Below, in pieces: positions 1-10,415 of a DNA stretch of 64,000 nt (the first letter of the stretch is position 1; every line of letters starts with the position of its first letter). The notes below the pieces were generated by a model. It was not told the DNA's origin and made no database searches. It saw only the letters and a program-made list of their open reading frames with translations. The stretch comes from Mesodorylaimus sp. YZB2_4 (lineage: Eukaryota > Nematoda > Enoplea > Dorylaimida > Dorylaimidae). Where the stretch lies: NCBI GenBank assembly GCA_030248295.1, contig JASANH010001028.1:1-64000 (forward strand). The letters are read 5' to 3'. Both the position numbers and the translations under genes were made by a program.

Positions 1-464
1 TTTGTTGGTCAGTTTTCGTATTGCTCACTCATCACAAATGGCGTAAGATTCAAACGATGAACAGCGAAGGTGCGGGTTTAGGTTACTGTAAGCGCTCACC
101 TGAACAATGGCACTAGTCAGAAAACAGTCTCACACAGGGCGATTGCCAGTTTTTTAGTAATAATATTGTTTTTATTAGTTTTTTCGTAACTTATTGTCGA
201 GATTTTTCTGGCTTCAAACCATATGCACGAATACGGACTCCACGTGCTCATATTGTAGATGCAGGGAACCTAACGCAAAAAGTCAAACAGTGGTTTTTAA
301 AATTAATGGAACAAAAATATAACAGAATATATCAATAATCAGCGTGTAGGAATTCATGCTTGTGGAACAAAATGAGAATTATTTCAGAAATCAAAAAGAG
401 CTGCTTTTGCGAAGGTTCGAACCTCTATGCAGCAGCAACCCGCTAGCGGAAACGGAGTTGGTTT

Positions 465-1170
465 GGTTACGGACGTAGCAACTACGTCGACGTAGCTATT
501 GAACAAAGATACGATTTTTCTGCAAGAACTACGCTGCTACGTCTGTTGATCGGATAAATCGAAAATTTGTTCAAAATTCAAAATTTGGTAGTTTCATGGA
601 GAGTTTTTATCGTAGATTCTAAATTTTGAGTCAGAAATGTTGTAGGTTGAGCGAAATTATTTTTTGTGTGTTATTTGAGGGTCATTTTTTAACTGTGGCA
701 CCAACACACATTTTCGCTTTTCACTGTTGAAACGCAGTTTTTTGTTTGTTTTTAGTGCCCCCTGGCAAAGGGTTCGGATGATATGGACACTTACGAGGAT
801 TACATTTATCATGAAATTGACGATAATGATGGTTTTAATGAATGTGACTTTTGAATTTTGAGACCTCATAAGCACGAGCCAAAATAGAACTAATCAGTGA
901 TTTAGTATCGACTGTCCTGAACATACCTATCCATGGTAATTTGCCGTCAAAACTACAAAAACTTATTCGTGTTTCGTTAGTATCAACGCGCCGTTTTCTA
1001 ACGAGTGCCAGGCCCTATCACGCACATGGACTGGTTCTGCGTAGCTCGCACCCCAATACGTCGACGCTGGCACTTCTGCAAAAACCACGTCTACGATGAT
1101 ACGCATACGTCGCTCCGCTGCTAGTATGAACGCGGCCCCTACGTCGACGTCGATACGACGAGAGTATGTA
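465..1170. repeat. ACGTCG-rich palindromic clusters
   Basis: Two clusters, at about 465-555 and 1050-1170, are dense in ACGTCGACGT-like and ACGTAG/CTACGT words in both orientations, for example CTACGTCGACGTAG near 482-496 and TACGTCGACGTCG near 1140. The sequence between them shares no such words. They look like self-complementary subterminal repeats of an unidentified transposable element, but I see no clear target duplication. Confidence 0.35.
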
Positions 1171-1951
1171 CGGGCCTTCAGAGCGGAATTAGTGGATAGA
1201 TTTGAACTCCGATTTTTCTTTTGGAGAGACCAAGGACGAATTGACTCAAATGACTGAATTGTCAAGCCTTAGCTGCGCTATATGTACTGCAGTACTTATG
1301 GTGGACCACTGCCAACAGTAAACGTGGGCAGAGAGTGACCAAGAGACCATATCCTAAATCCGAGTGGACAATGGTCAGTGCCGACTTTTGGTGCCTCAGA
1401 CAGGTTTCCTCTTCTCTACCAAACTATTCTTAGCAAGTTTTGACGCCTTTCCCCTAAACCTCGATGCATGCTTGCCTCTAATCGTAAGAATGAGAATTCT
1501 TGCGGGGGTTTTCTCATAACATACTCGGCGTGCGTCTCGTTCCATCGAAACCATATTCTCTCGGTTCCAGTTTCTGCGCTTTTTGCTCTGCATTTATTTG
1601 ATTTTCGTCCAGGGAGGGCGAGCGATGAATTGGTTTTGCAGAATGCCCTAGCAGCGCGGTCAAGATTTACATAGTGCTCCCAGCATAGGGTAGACTCGTG
1701 TAAAACTAGTGCGCGAAGAACAGCAGGTGCAAGATGTGAGTATGAAAACACTGTTCGTACAGCGATTTCCAGGATCTCGGTGGTGCAGCGCTGTTCGATG
1801 CAACACTCCATCAATCCGGCTACCGAGGGTTCGAGGCCACCAGTGGCTGGATTTTTAGGTTTTTAAAACATATTAAGCTATATTTTCTTTTCCAAACCGG
1901 TCACTTGCCTACATCTACCGACGCGGGCTGCTTGGCGCAGATGCACAGATG

Positions 1952-1972
1952 AATAAAATCTTACTTACTTAG
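1952..1972 (+). repeat. Retroposon 3' tail (AATAAAATC + TTAC repeats)
   Basis: AATAAAATC is followed directly by TTACTTACTTA. A polyadenylation-like signal running into a short tetranucleotide repeat is a typical 3' end of LINE or SINE copies. The body upstream was not recognised. Confidence 0.4.
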
Positions 1973-2763
1973 ACCAAAACACTGGAATCAGCCTCGAAAC
2001 GCACTTGGCTTCAACGAGCGAACGCCGATTCCGTTTTGAGAAAACCCCCAGATAACATGCGAGTACATGCAATTGAATTCACATCTCACTGCTTTTTTGC
2101 AGGCGTTTTTAGAGCACCTCGACCATTGGTCATCCATCATGTTATAAGAAGCAGGGTGAGTCAGATAACAATAAATGCTAATAAAAGAGCCAGGTTCTTG
2201 TCAAGTTTCATTAGCCTAAGAGAAGTGTCATCTGGTCACTGCAAGGGTCGCTAAACGTCAATCGATTATTCAGCGTGGAAATTGCCACGATGATCACCAT
2301 TGTCTCCGAGAGACCCCCTTGCTTCTGCATGCCAAAATAACAGCTATCATAGCGAGAAGAATAGCGGCTGTTGTGCATGTGATAAACGCGGCGGGATCAG
2401 AAACAAATGTATCATACAACTGGGCTCGATTCTCTCCTCGAGCAATTTTTCGGACTCTTTTAAAAGATAACCGCAAAGATTTCATACTGTAACGTTCTGT
2501 ATTTCGAAACTTTACAAATGCATGCCTGCTGCAAGCTCAACGTTTTCTTTAGCATGTAGCTTGAACTGTTGGCCTACCGCTTATGTTAGACGAAGTACAA
2601 GATTTGGGGAGGCATCAAATCACGCCCGCTTCGCCTTATTGATTATGGACACGCAGAGGCAGAGAACAAAAGGGTTTAGAGGTGAAAACAATGGACCAGG
2701 TACACTAACTAATCAACTTTGGCGGCCACATAACTTGTTCAAACAGCTCGACTTATTTCCTTT

Positions 2764-2787
2764 AAGAATAAAACATGATGATGATGA
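2764..2787 (+). repeat. LINE-type 3' tail ending in (ATG)n
   Basis: AAGAATAAAACATG is followed by further ATG triplets. The same arrangement, AAGAATAAAATATG plus ATG triplets, lies on the minus strand at about 26858-26885, downstream of a decayed LINE reverse transcriptase. The sequence before this tail (about 2520-2763, plus strand) is therefore probably the 3' part of a related LINE, although no protein domain is recognisable in it. Confidence 0.45.
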
Positions 2788-3734
2788 ACTCAGCCGACCG
2801 GCCTTGTGCGGAGACGCAATATTTTGGTTAGCCGTGGATACTGTAGGGGAAGATACCGAGACAGTTGACAGCTAGACATAATCTTCACATGCCCTAATGT
2901 GTTGACTATGTACAGTATGCAATGATGGTAATCCTAGATTACTGTACCTTAGACTTATTTTTTTCTTGAACAAGGGCGCATTGGACTCACGCAACCCAGC
3001 ACTGATCGTCAATACACAGAACCCAATATAAAGCTTCAAGAATATGTACCATCTGTTCGACTATGTCCGCGTCAAAACCCCCCCCCCCCCCGTCCTGAGA
3101 AGTCGCCCTTACAGATGTTGATTGCAAAGATTAGTCCCCTGGGCCCTGATGGTATGCATGACATTGGACATGTAACAATAGCAACAGTAAAGAGACATTG
3201 CCAGATTTTTCATTGGAGAAGCCAGATCCATCGTTTAATTCAAAGCGCGTGTTTTGAAGAAGAAGTTTCTGAGGACTTTTTTTTGAAAACACGGTATGGT
3301 CTTCGCAATTTCCGAATGTACAGTGTGAAAGAAAATAGTCATACGCGACTTATCCCGGGTTTACTGTAGCTGAATACATGCCATCAAAGTCGCAAGACTA
3401 ATGTTCGTCCGACAAAGACAGTCCACTGGCGCCGATAACCGCGTTAGTTGAACGACTAAAAGCACAAGAAAAGCCAAGACAAACATGACGGGGACAAAAT
3501 AAAAATTGCATGCATAGCTGCTTAGCAAAGAATGTCGTAGATTCTCCCATTCAAGAGTGAATCGATTTTTCAGAAAGGCCCAATTATGACTACAGACCTC
3601 TTAGTAACAGTTGCCATCAGCTTCTCGGAGACCTGGCAAAACCCCAAAGAATTTCGAAGAATTCAGAAAAGTGGCTTTTGATCTGGCTTGTGCAAAATGC
3701 CATGGCGAGCAGCGCTGTGAAAGTCTTTCCTGAA

Positions 3735-6008
3735 ATGACTAAACTTGATCCAATTTGTGCATTATTTCTTTTACTTTTTCTCATTCCCATTAGCGCAGGT
3801 AATCTTCAATTTGTTTTATTTTGAAATCCGCGATCTCACTTTTCGTCCTGACATGCAGGTCAGAAATGTTACTCGTCTCAAGCCGCCTTTATAACTGAAT
3901 GCGCTAGCAAGTACAATGGCTCCGTGAATGGCGGTCGCTGCTTTTACTTGGCCAACATCGCAGGCGAACCATCCAAGACCTTAAATGGGGTGGCCTACAC
4001 TGTGGCCAATTGGACCAACGCCTTTTCGTTTTGCAGCCTCACTGGTGGCACATTTGCCCAAGTCCACACTTTTAGCGAAGCAACCTCCATCCGCAGCTCT
4101 TTCGGGGTAAGTATACATTTCCATGTAAAGCTTGTTCTCTTGACTTGTGTTTTCTCAGGTAGCTGTGAAGCTGGAATTGCTTTTATTTTATCATATGATC
4201 CAGCACGAAAAATGTTGCTAAGGGTTTTGGAACGTTTTTATTAGTCTTGCCTTCTTTTACCACATCACCGAATGCTCAATAGCGCACTCGAGGCTGAAAG
4301 GACACAATATACAAGACATGATACCGGGCTGCGGGTCGAACACTGGCCCGTAACTGCGCGCCTGGCTTGAGGAAAGGCATACGACGTCTAACTCAACAGG
4401 GCCCTGTTTCGCCAGTCTTCCATCCTCTGGATCCGTTCTGGGAAGGACAGAGGGAGGAGCGTTTCACCAGAAAGGGATGGAGGCGAAAAGACGATCCGTC
4501 CAGGATGGGTACCCGGCCACACGCAAACGAGTGCTCCAGTTTCACCAAATTCTACAGTATGCCTAAAAACGGGCTCCTTTGGCACAGATTCGGCTGAAAA
4601 CGGGTAGCATAGAACGGGCCGAAATTGATCCGTTTTCCTATCGCGCTATCTGGGAGCATCATTTATTACCATGGCGGCGATTCGCATAGACTGCTTTTTT
4701 ATGTACGCTATCAATCGATTTTTGCTGAATCGAACATCAAGGTTTGTTTTGTATTTCATCCAGCTTTATGGGAAAATGAATTTTGACGGAGATAGGGTAG
4801 ACACAGTTTCGTTTACCTTAAGCTGCCTCTTTCAAACTCTGATTCCCTGTCAGCAATTTGCACCAACAAGTAGAACCAAATAAAAACTATCTGAACATTT
4901 CTCTAGCAAAGTTCAGTCGCAGTTTTTGGGTCGCCTCTTAGCAGACTACCATTTTGTACCAGCGCAACATCTCCTGGGTCCCCACCCCGACGTACTGTAC
5001 CTCGGTCCGCAGGAGTGATGGTGAAAAACCCGTCCGACGGGCTCGTCCTGGACGGGCCCGTTTTAGACGGAACAGGCATATCCGTTACCGAAGAAGTGGT
5101 GAAACGGGGCCCAGGCGTCGAGCCCTTGTCTAGGGGGAAGATCGCACCGTGCCAACACCAAAACTCGCAATCAATCCTGAAAGATGTGTCTTTAATTGTA
5201 ATTCCGTGAACGGCCCACAATACATGAAATTTAGTGATTACGAGCCTGCTAAATCTTCCTGAAGGTCTCTGTTGAGTAAAAAACCCAGCCTTTAGGCTAG
5301 GCTTTTGCGAACGTCTGGCTTTTCCAGCGAAAAATATTATTCCTGGGACTTGCTCCTGGGGAAACATGAAATAATCAATACAAGCCCACGAAACCCGACA
5401 TTTTCATGAACATCTACCTGGTGCCTTTTATTTTCAGAAGTACTTTAATAACTCCGGCTCACTCATTCCGTGGGTAGCAGCAAGGGGCAATGATAATGGA
5501 ACAACGGACATACCAAGTATACTTTGGTACGACGGCCAGGCCGCGCAAGATCACACCTTGACTGGATCCAACACTTTTATGAGGATCAGCACAAACCCAA
5601 CTGGCCACGGTGCCTATGAACAGTGCATATGCCTGCGAGCCCACAATACAGTACTCTTCGGGGACCTTCTTTGCGAAAACCAATATTTCGTTTTGTGCAC
5701 TATTTACAGTAAGTTTGCACTTTTGAGTCATAAAACTGTGCCAAATTTTGCCAAATGTAATTTTACGCATAGATAAGGAACAAGAATTTTTGCACGTACC
5801 ATCCAAATGCATGAACGAAACTGTGATTGTATCACTAAACAACGTCTCGATGCAAGGTTGCACCAACGAATGCGCGGGCCGTATTTGGTGTCGAAGTTTC
5901 AATTGGTACAGCTCTACTCAAATATGCGAGTTATTTCCTTGGCATACTAACGACACTAAATATTTCAAGACCGATTCGGCCTGCGTGCATTTTACATTCA
6001 CGCCCTGA
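3735..6008 (+). CDS. Secreted C-type lectin domain + PAN/apple domain protein (4 exons)
   Basis: Exons 3735-3798, 3859-4106, 5438-5708 and 5773-6008 join in frame (GT/AG introns of 60, 1331 and 64 bp) to give about 272 residues. Exon 1 encodes a hydrophobic signal peptide ending near PISAG. An in-frame ATG at 3702 would add 11 residues, but the ATG at 3735 gives the better signal peptide. Exons 2-3 form a C-type lectin fold: GGRCFYLAN, the WTNAFSFC helix, WVAA, ILWYDG, then paired cysteines in EQCICLR and LLCENQYFVLC. The EPN/QPD and WND calcium-sugar motifs are absent, so classical sugar binding is doubtful. Exon 4 is a PAN/apple-like module with SKC, QGCTNEC, CRSFNWY and CELF. The role is probably extracellular recognition or adhesion. 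The large second intron carries repeat material. An AATAAA lies at 6196. Confidence 0.82.
4314..4366 (-). repeat. tRNA-derived SINE fragment in lectin intron 2
   Basis: Read on the minus strand, this closely matches part of the SINE-like unit at 21883-22080. Both have GCCAGG(C/T)GCGCAGTTAC followed a few bases later by AGTGTTCGAC(C/T)CGC, which resembles a tRNA T-arm/B-box. Only the core is present here. The insertion lies inside the 1331-bp intron. Confidence 0.5.
4903..5367 (-). other. GC-rich intronic block with an antisense open frame
   Basis: A 154-codon open frame runs antisense through intron 2 of the lectin gene. The block is locally GC-rich and contains repeated GACGGGC/GCCCGTC words around 5030-5080. 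Similar GATCCGT/ACGGG words occur at about 4430-4640, in the same intron. I recognise no domain. A decayed mobile element inserted in the intron is more likely than a host gene. Confidence 0.25.
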
Positions 6009-6496
6009 TGAAAACTTACGATCTCTACATTTCAGTGTTTATAGTGGACCTAAATAATGAACACAGGTTTCAAAAAATTTGAAAAAGGTTCGCCACAGTA
6101 ATTTTCTTTGTGACCGCTTATATATATGCTCTAGATGTCCATGCACCTTTAGTCCATTAATTTTCGCACAGGACAATGAGAAGAAATTTGAACCCAATAA
6201 AATTGTGTTAAAACACACGCGGGAAATTTAAAAAGGTCCGAGCTAGCAGAAAGTGTGAAGTGGTGTATAAGAAAAACTGGCCGAATTTTGATACTCTGAA
6301 TTTCTGTGAATCAATAAACCGAATGTGTGACGTCAGTGTGCACCTTTGGAATTTTAAATGACGAGCAGTGGAGATAGAACTTCCATGTTGTCGATGGGAC
6401 AGAAAGCTCATATAAGAGCACACAGTAGTAGTCAGCAGATCCGTATCTGTAGCTAAGAATGTTAAGGACCTGTTTTAGGTGCGGGCCACGTTGCGC
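6009..6496. other. 3' flank of the lectin gene
   Basis: Contains the probable polyadenylation signal of the lectin gene (AATAAA at 6196-6201). Nothing else is recognised before the inverted repeat that begins at 6497. Confidence 0.5.
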
Positions 6497-6712
6497 ATGG
6501 ATACACTATATGCGCCGAAGGCGCTGGATCGACTGCTTAGACACACAACGGCGCTGAAAACGGATGTCACGAATGCTATTACCCATTTGTGGCGTGAATA
6601 TACAAGATATCAAAAAACGGACAACGGCATTCAGGAGGAAATAGGATGAGTTGGGCCGTTGAAAACGGGGACCTCGAGTTGTTGAATTTAAAAAAATTTA
6701 AAATTTGCCGCT
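6497..6712 (+). repeat. Left arm of ~216-bp inverted repeat flanking BEL/Pao fragment
   Basis: This segment recurs in reverse complement at 8867-9082 with only a few differences. It begins at ATGGATACACTATATGCGCC and ends at TTTGCCGCT. It carries a 50-codon reading frame (MDTLYAPKALDRLLRH..., ending EEIG-stop) preserved in both arms. Two of the differences seen inside it are synonymous (ACA/ACC and CGT/CGC) and one changes Gln to Glu. The peptide resembles the short helical N-terminus common in BEL gag proteins. Confidence 0.75.
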
Positions 6713-6882
6713 CTGCAAGTACAGAGGGCACTTACGTCAGCAAATTAATGTCTGCAGGACGCGGTAGGCAGAGAGAGAATGATCGAAAAAGAAGAAAAAA
6801 GGCTCTGGCTGGTTGTCCTCGTCGTCTTTTAGCTAGTCTATAGTAGTGTCAGACTCTCTGGTGCCTGATTTTATTTAATTTT

Positions 6883-8868
6883 GTGCAGCTGTTCAGCTGT
6901 TGCGAAGAAGAGAGGTTTTGCCGAAATGATCATCGAATTGCTGCAAAGTCTATCAACAGCGCAAACCTGGCATATCTGGTGGCTCAACTAACGGGCGATG
7001 CCAAATCAGTGGTCGATGGGTTAGCGGTCACAGGCGAGAACTACGAAACGGCGATTCAGCTCCTCAAAGACCGCTTTGGCAACGACCAAGAAATCATGCG
7101 AATGCACCAACGAGCCATTGTGAATCTGGAGGGTGCCCGGAACATGGAAGGCTTGCGCCAACTGCAAATCAATCTTGAAAAGCATCTGCGCTCGATCGAA
7201 TCACTGGGTGGCGCGTTCGATGAATCTTGGACGACGAGTTTGATCTGGCCGAAGTTGCCAGCGTTTGTTCTCGAGAAGATCTACGAAAAGAAGCCCGCCG
7301 AGCAATGGAAGCTCAAAGAATTGCGAGCCGAATTGACCAAGATGGTATCAATCCATGATGCTGTTGCCCGCGAGCGTATCATGCAATACGAGAAACGAAA
7401 GACGAGCCATGATCAGCTTAGTCATCAAAGCAGCGAAACGAGGGGAAAACCAAGCGTACCCAAGACGAGCCATTCGTTTCTGATCAACAGCAAGAGTAGA
7501 GCAAAGCATACCTCAAAAGCTGTCACCAATTATGATCATGTCAAGAACAAGCCTCGCTCTCCATGCATCTACTGCGAGGGCGACCACTCGGCCGATGAAT
7601 GCCAACACGTGGCCACAGTTAAAGAACAAAAGAGGAAACTCAAGGACCATTGCTGGCGATGTCTCAAAGCTGGCCATCAAACTGACCAATGCTGGGCGAA
7701 AACAAAGTGCTATCATTGTCGAGACACCAGCCATCATTCAAGCCTCTGCGAAAAGCGATCGAAGGCACCGTATATCGACACTGGGGCAACCACAACGACG
7801 CTCGCTTCGGACGTAAGCACTAGTCTGTTCACATCTAATCAAGCAGTGCTTTTGCAGACGGCCTGGGGCGATATCCAATCCTTGAATCAAACTCCCCGAT
7901 CAATCAAAGGGCGAATTCTCCTTGACAGCGGAAGCCAGCGAACTTATGTAACTGATGACCTGATCAAGCGACTCGCTATCAAACCAACGTCGTACGAAGA
8001 AATCGTGCTGTACACGTTCGGTGCCAAAGAACCAAAACGAATCAAGTCTGCAATCGTCGAGCTTCAGTTAAAGGGTAAGCTCGGACAACAAATCAAAATC
8101 AAAGCCAATGTCGTCCCGCAGATCGCTCAATCGTTGTGGCGGAGCGCCGCGATGCTCGCGGATCTGAAGGACATCCTCGACAACTATGATCTAGCCGATC
8201 CAATCCTAAACGACTCAGAAACGATCAAAATCGATATACTTATCGGCATTAATAAATATGAGCGTATCCTGATAGCCAACAGCAAAGAAATCGGACCAAG
8301 CCTTTATCTCCGCAACTCTATTTTCGGGTGGATCGTTTTCGGCCAAACCAAGAACCAAATCAAAATCGCTGAGCCAGCCTCAACATTCAACTGCTTTGTC
8401 TCGTCAGTTGCAATCAATAGTCAAGAGCTGAATCACCTCGAACCACACATCAAGGATCAAACTCAAATCAACGACTTGTGGGAACTCGAGAAGATTGGCA
8501 TCACTGACAAGATCAATGAACGTGACGATGAGAAAGCCATGCAGATGTTCAATAAAACAATCAAATTTGCGAACAATCGATATCAAGTTCAATGGCCGCA
8601 GAAAAACGAACATCTCGATCTGCCAGTTAATTATGGGCTATCTTTGGGGCGTCTCAAGTCAGTGATTCGTCGCTTACAACACGACCCTGAGCTGATGATC
8701 AAATACGATGCTATAATTCAAGATCAATTACAGAAAGGAATTATCGAGAAGATTGATAAAGACAAGATCGATGGCCCGATTCACTATCTGCCGCACCATC
8801 CCGTGATCACACCTGATCGGCCGCACAGTCCCACAGTACGCTCCCTACCTGCATGGCCTAAATTTTAG
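6883..8868 (+). pseudogene. BEL/Pao retrotransposon gag-protease fragment, truncated at the start of RT
   Basis: A 661-codon open frame of a BEL/Pao LTR retrotransposon polyprotein. The N-terminal part resembles the BEL gag domain DUF1759 (NLAYLVAQLTGDAKSVVDGL, NYETAIQLLKDRFG) but lacks its usual first portion. Three CCHC zinc knuckles follow from about residue 227: CIYCEGDHSADEC, CWRCLKAGHQTDQC and CYHCRDTSHHSSLC. Next comes the aspartic protease (DUF1758) with LLDSGSQRTYVT near residue 345. The frame ends just after the motif that opens the reverse transcriptase (HYLPHHPVI), then shifts into unrelated residues and a stop. RT, RNase H and integrase are missing, no direct LTRs are seen and no in-frame ATG starts the frame, so the element cannot move by itself. 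Confidence 0.88.
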
Positions 8869-9082
8869 CGGCAAATTTAAAATTTTTTCAAATTCAACAA
8901 CTCGAGGTCCCCGTTTTCAACGGCCCAACTCATCCTATTTCCTCCTCAATGCCGTTGTCCGTTTTTTGATATCTTGTATATTCGCGCCACAAATGGGTAA
9001 TAGCATTCGTGACATCCGTTTTCAGCGCCGTGGTGTGTCTAAGCAGTCGATCCAGCGCCTTCGGCGCATATAGTGTATCCAT
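8867..9082 (-). repeat. Right arm of ~216-bp inverted repeat flanking BEL/Pao fragment
   Basis: Reverse-complement copy of 6497-6712. On the minus strand the 50-codon frame is intact (MDTLYAPKAL...IEEEIG-stop, 8930-9082) and is open upstream to about 9163. The homology stops abruptly at the ATG-side end in both arms. Terminal inverted repeats are not expected for a BEL element, whose LTRs are direct. Confidence 0.75.
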
Positions 9083-10415
9083 GACGTTGCGAACGCGAGC
9101 GACCTGCCAGCCGATGCCGATGTGACATGCATTTATGTGTAATAGGCTGGGCAGGACAAACAATCGACGACAAGCTAATAACCCAAATCATGAACTAGGG
9201 GCAACTGGTAGTGTCCCGTCAGGGTGATGTTTCAATCATGGACTCGGTTACTAGGAGCTTTCTTAGCTGCCCTAGGGTTTTCGACTACTGCAGTAGTACT
9301 CCGGCTGAACCTTGGCAGAAGATCGCTATTTGTAATCCTCGCATTCACCCCAGCCATGGCGAGTGGGAGAGTGATTTACCATGCCTGGGAAAGGTCAAAC
9401 CTTCTGGTTAAGTACCCACTCGTGTAGTTATAGCTGTGCAGTACAGGGTGGTGAATAAGTCCTGTTCAAACTGATTTCAGACGAAATCCACACGAGATAT
9501 TCAAAAAAATTTTTGGTGCACACATGAACGAGACCGACGGCCACTAATGTAGGTTTCATTCGGATCAGCCCCTCTAGCAAGGATGAAAGCTTGCAGTGTC
9601 TTTGATCAGCATGTACACAGCTGATCCATTGACTCCGATTCTTTCGTCAGTTTTCTCTTTAATGCCATGATACGTACAGTACTTTGATTCTGGATAGTAT
9701 TAAGAGAGGAAACCCAAAATGGAATTATCGAGAGGGTTCCAATCGGGCGACACTTCTCACATCGAATCTCGACAGTTATCTGCGCGTCACTCTCGCCACC
9801 GCTCTCATCGCTGAGTTTGAGCTCTGTTCAAACGGCCAATCGCTGGCCCTTTGTTGGATTAAACAAGTCTGCATGCCGTTTCCTGGTTTTTTCATCAAAT
9901 TAAAACCTCTGGACTAGTTCTGATCCCCAAAAACCCTTTTCAGGAAATGCTGATCTCTTCGTCATCGATAAAATTACAGCTGCTGAGAAGGAAAATAAGA
10001 AAGCAAGCAAACATCATGAGCTTCAAAATAGTGCGCCGCATTCCAGTTCCGGGCTTGCGATTAGAGTAAAGGGTTCCCGCGGCATTTGCAAGTACTGTAG
10101 ACGAAGACTTTCTCGCCTCGCCACCCAGTCATGTCATGTAGTGCTTACTCGAAAGTCTGCCTGAGGGACTCTGTTAATCAAGCTCGAGGACCACAAAACT
10201 TGCAATTATACCACTGTGGGTGACGAAATCTCTCAGCATCAGTACTCAAGATAAGGGGGTGAAATTGCCGAATCGACAGTACGTTCGCTGCACGACCCTG
10301 GATCGACCCACAAATCCTCCCACTTCTTTTTAGAAACTTTCTGTTACAAAATCGAGGCACAAGCAAATTAACGGTATGTATTTCGGGAAGAATCCAGACA
10401 TGCAGTTTTTATACA
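9083..10415. other. Intergenic stretch
   Basis: No supported gene. Overlapping small frames around 9211-9427 have no recognisable domain. TACAGGGTGGTGAATAAGTCC at 9442 resembles one terminus of a Tc1/mariner element, but no opposite terminus was found. The remainder shows nothing I can name. Confidence 0.45.

Larger units (their letters stand above)
1..3734. other. Intergenic stretch with repeat remnants
   Basis: I see no convincing gene here. The open frames are short, lack domain signatures and are antisense or overlapping. The stretch holds ACGTCG-rich palindromic clusters, two LINE/SINE-style 3' tails and a 14-base C run at 3078-3091, each listed or discussed separately. The last part (about 3700-3734) is the probable 5' leader of the lectin gene that follows. 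Confidence 0.6.

Noticed and set aside
9211-9427. Small membrane-like protein
   Set aside because: Two overlapping frames of similar length, no domain, no splice support.
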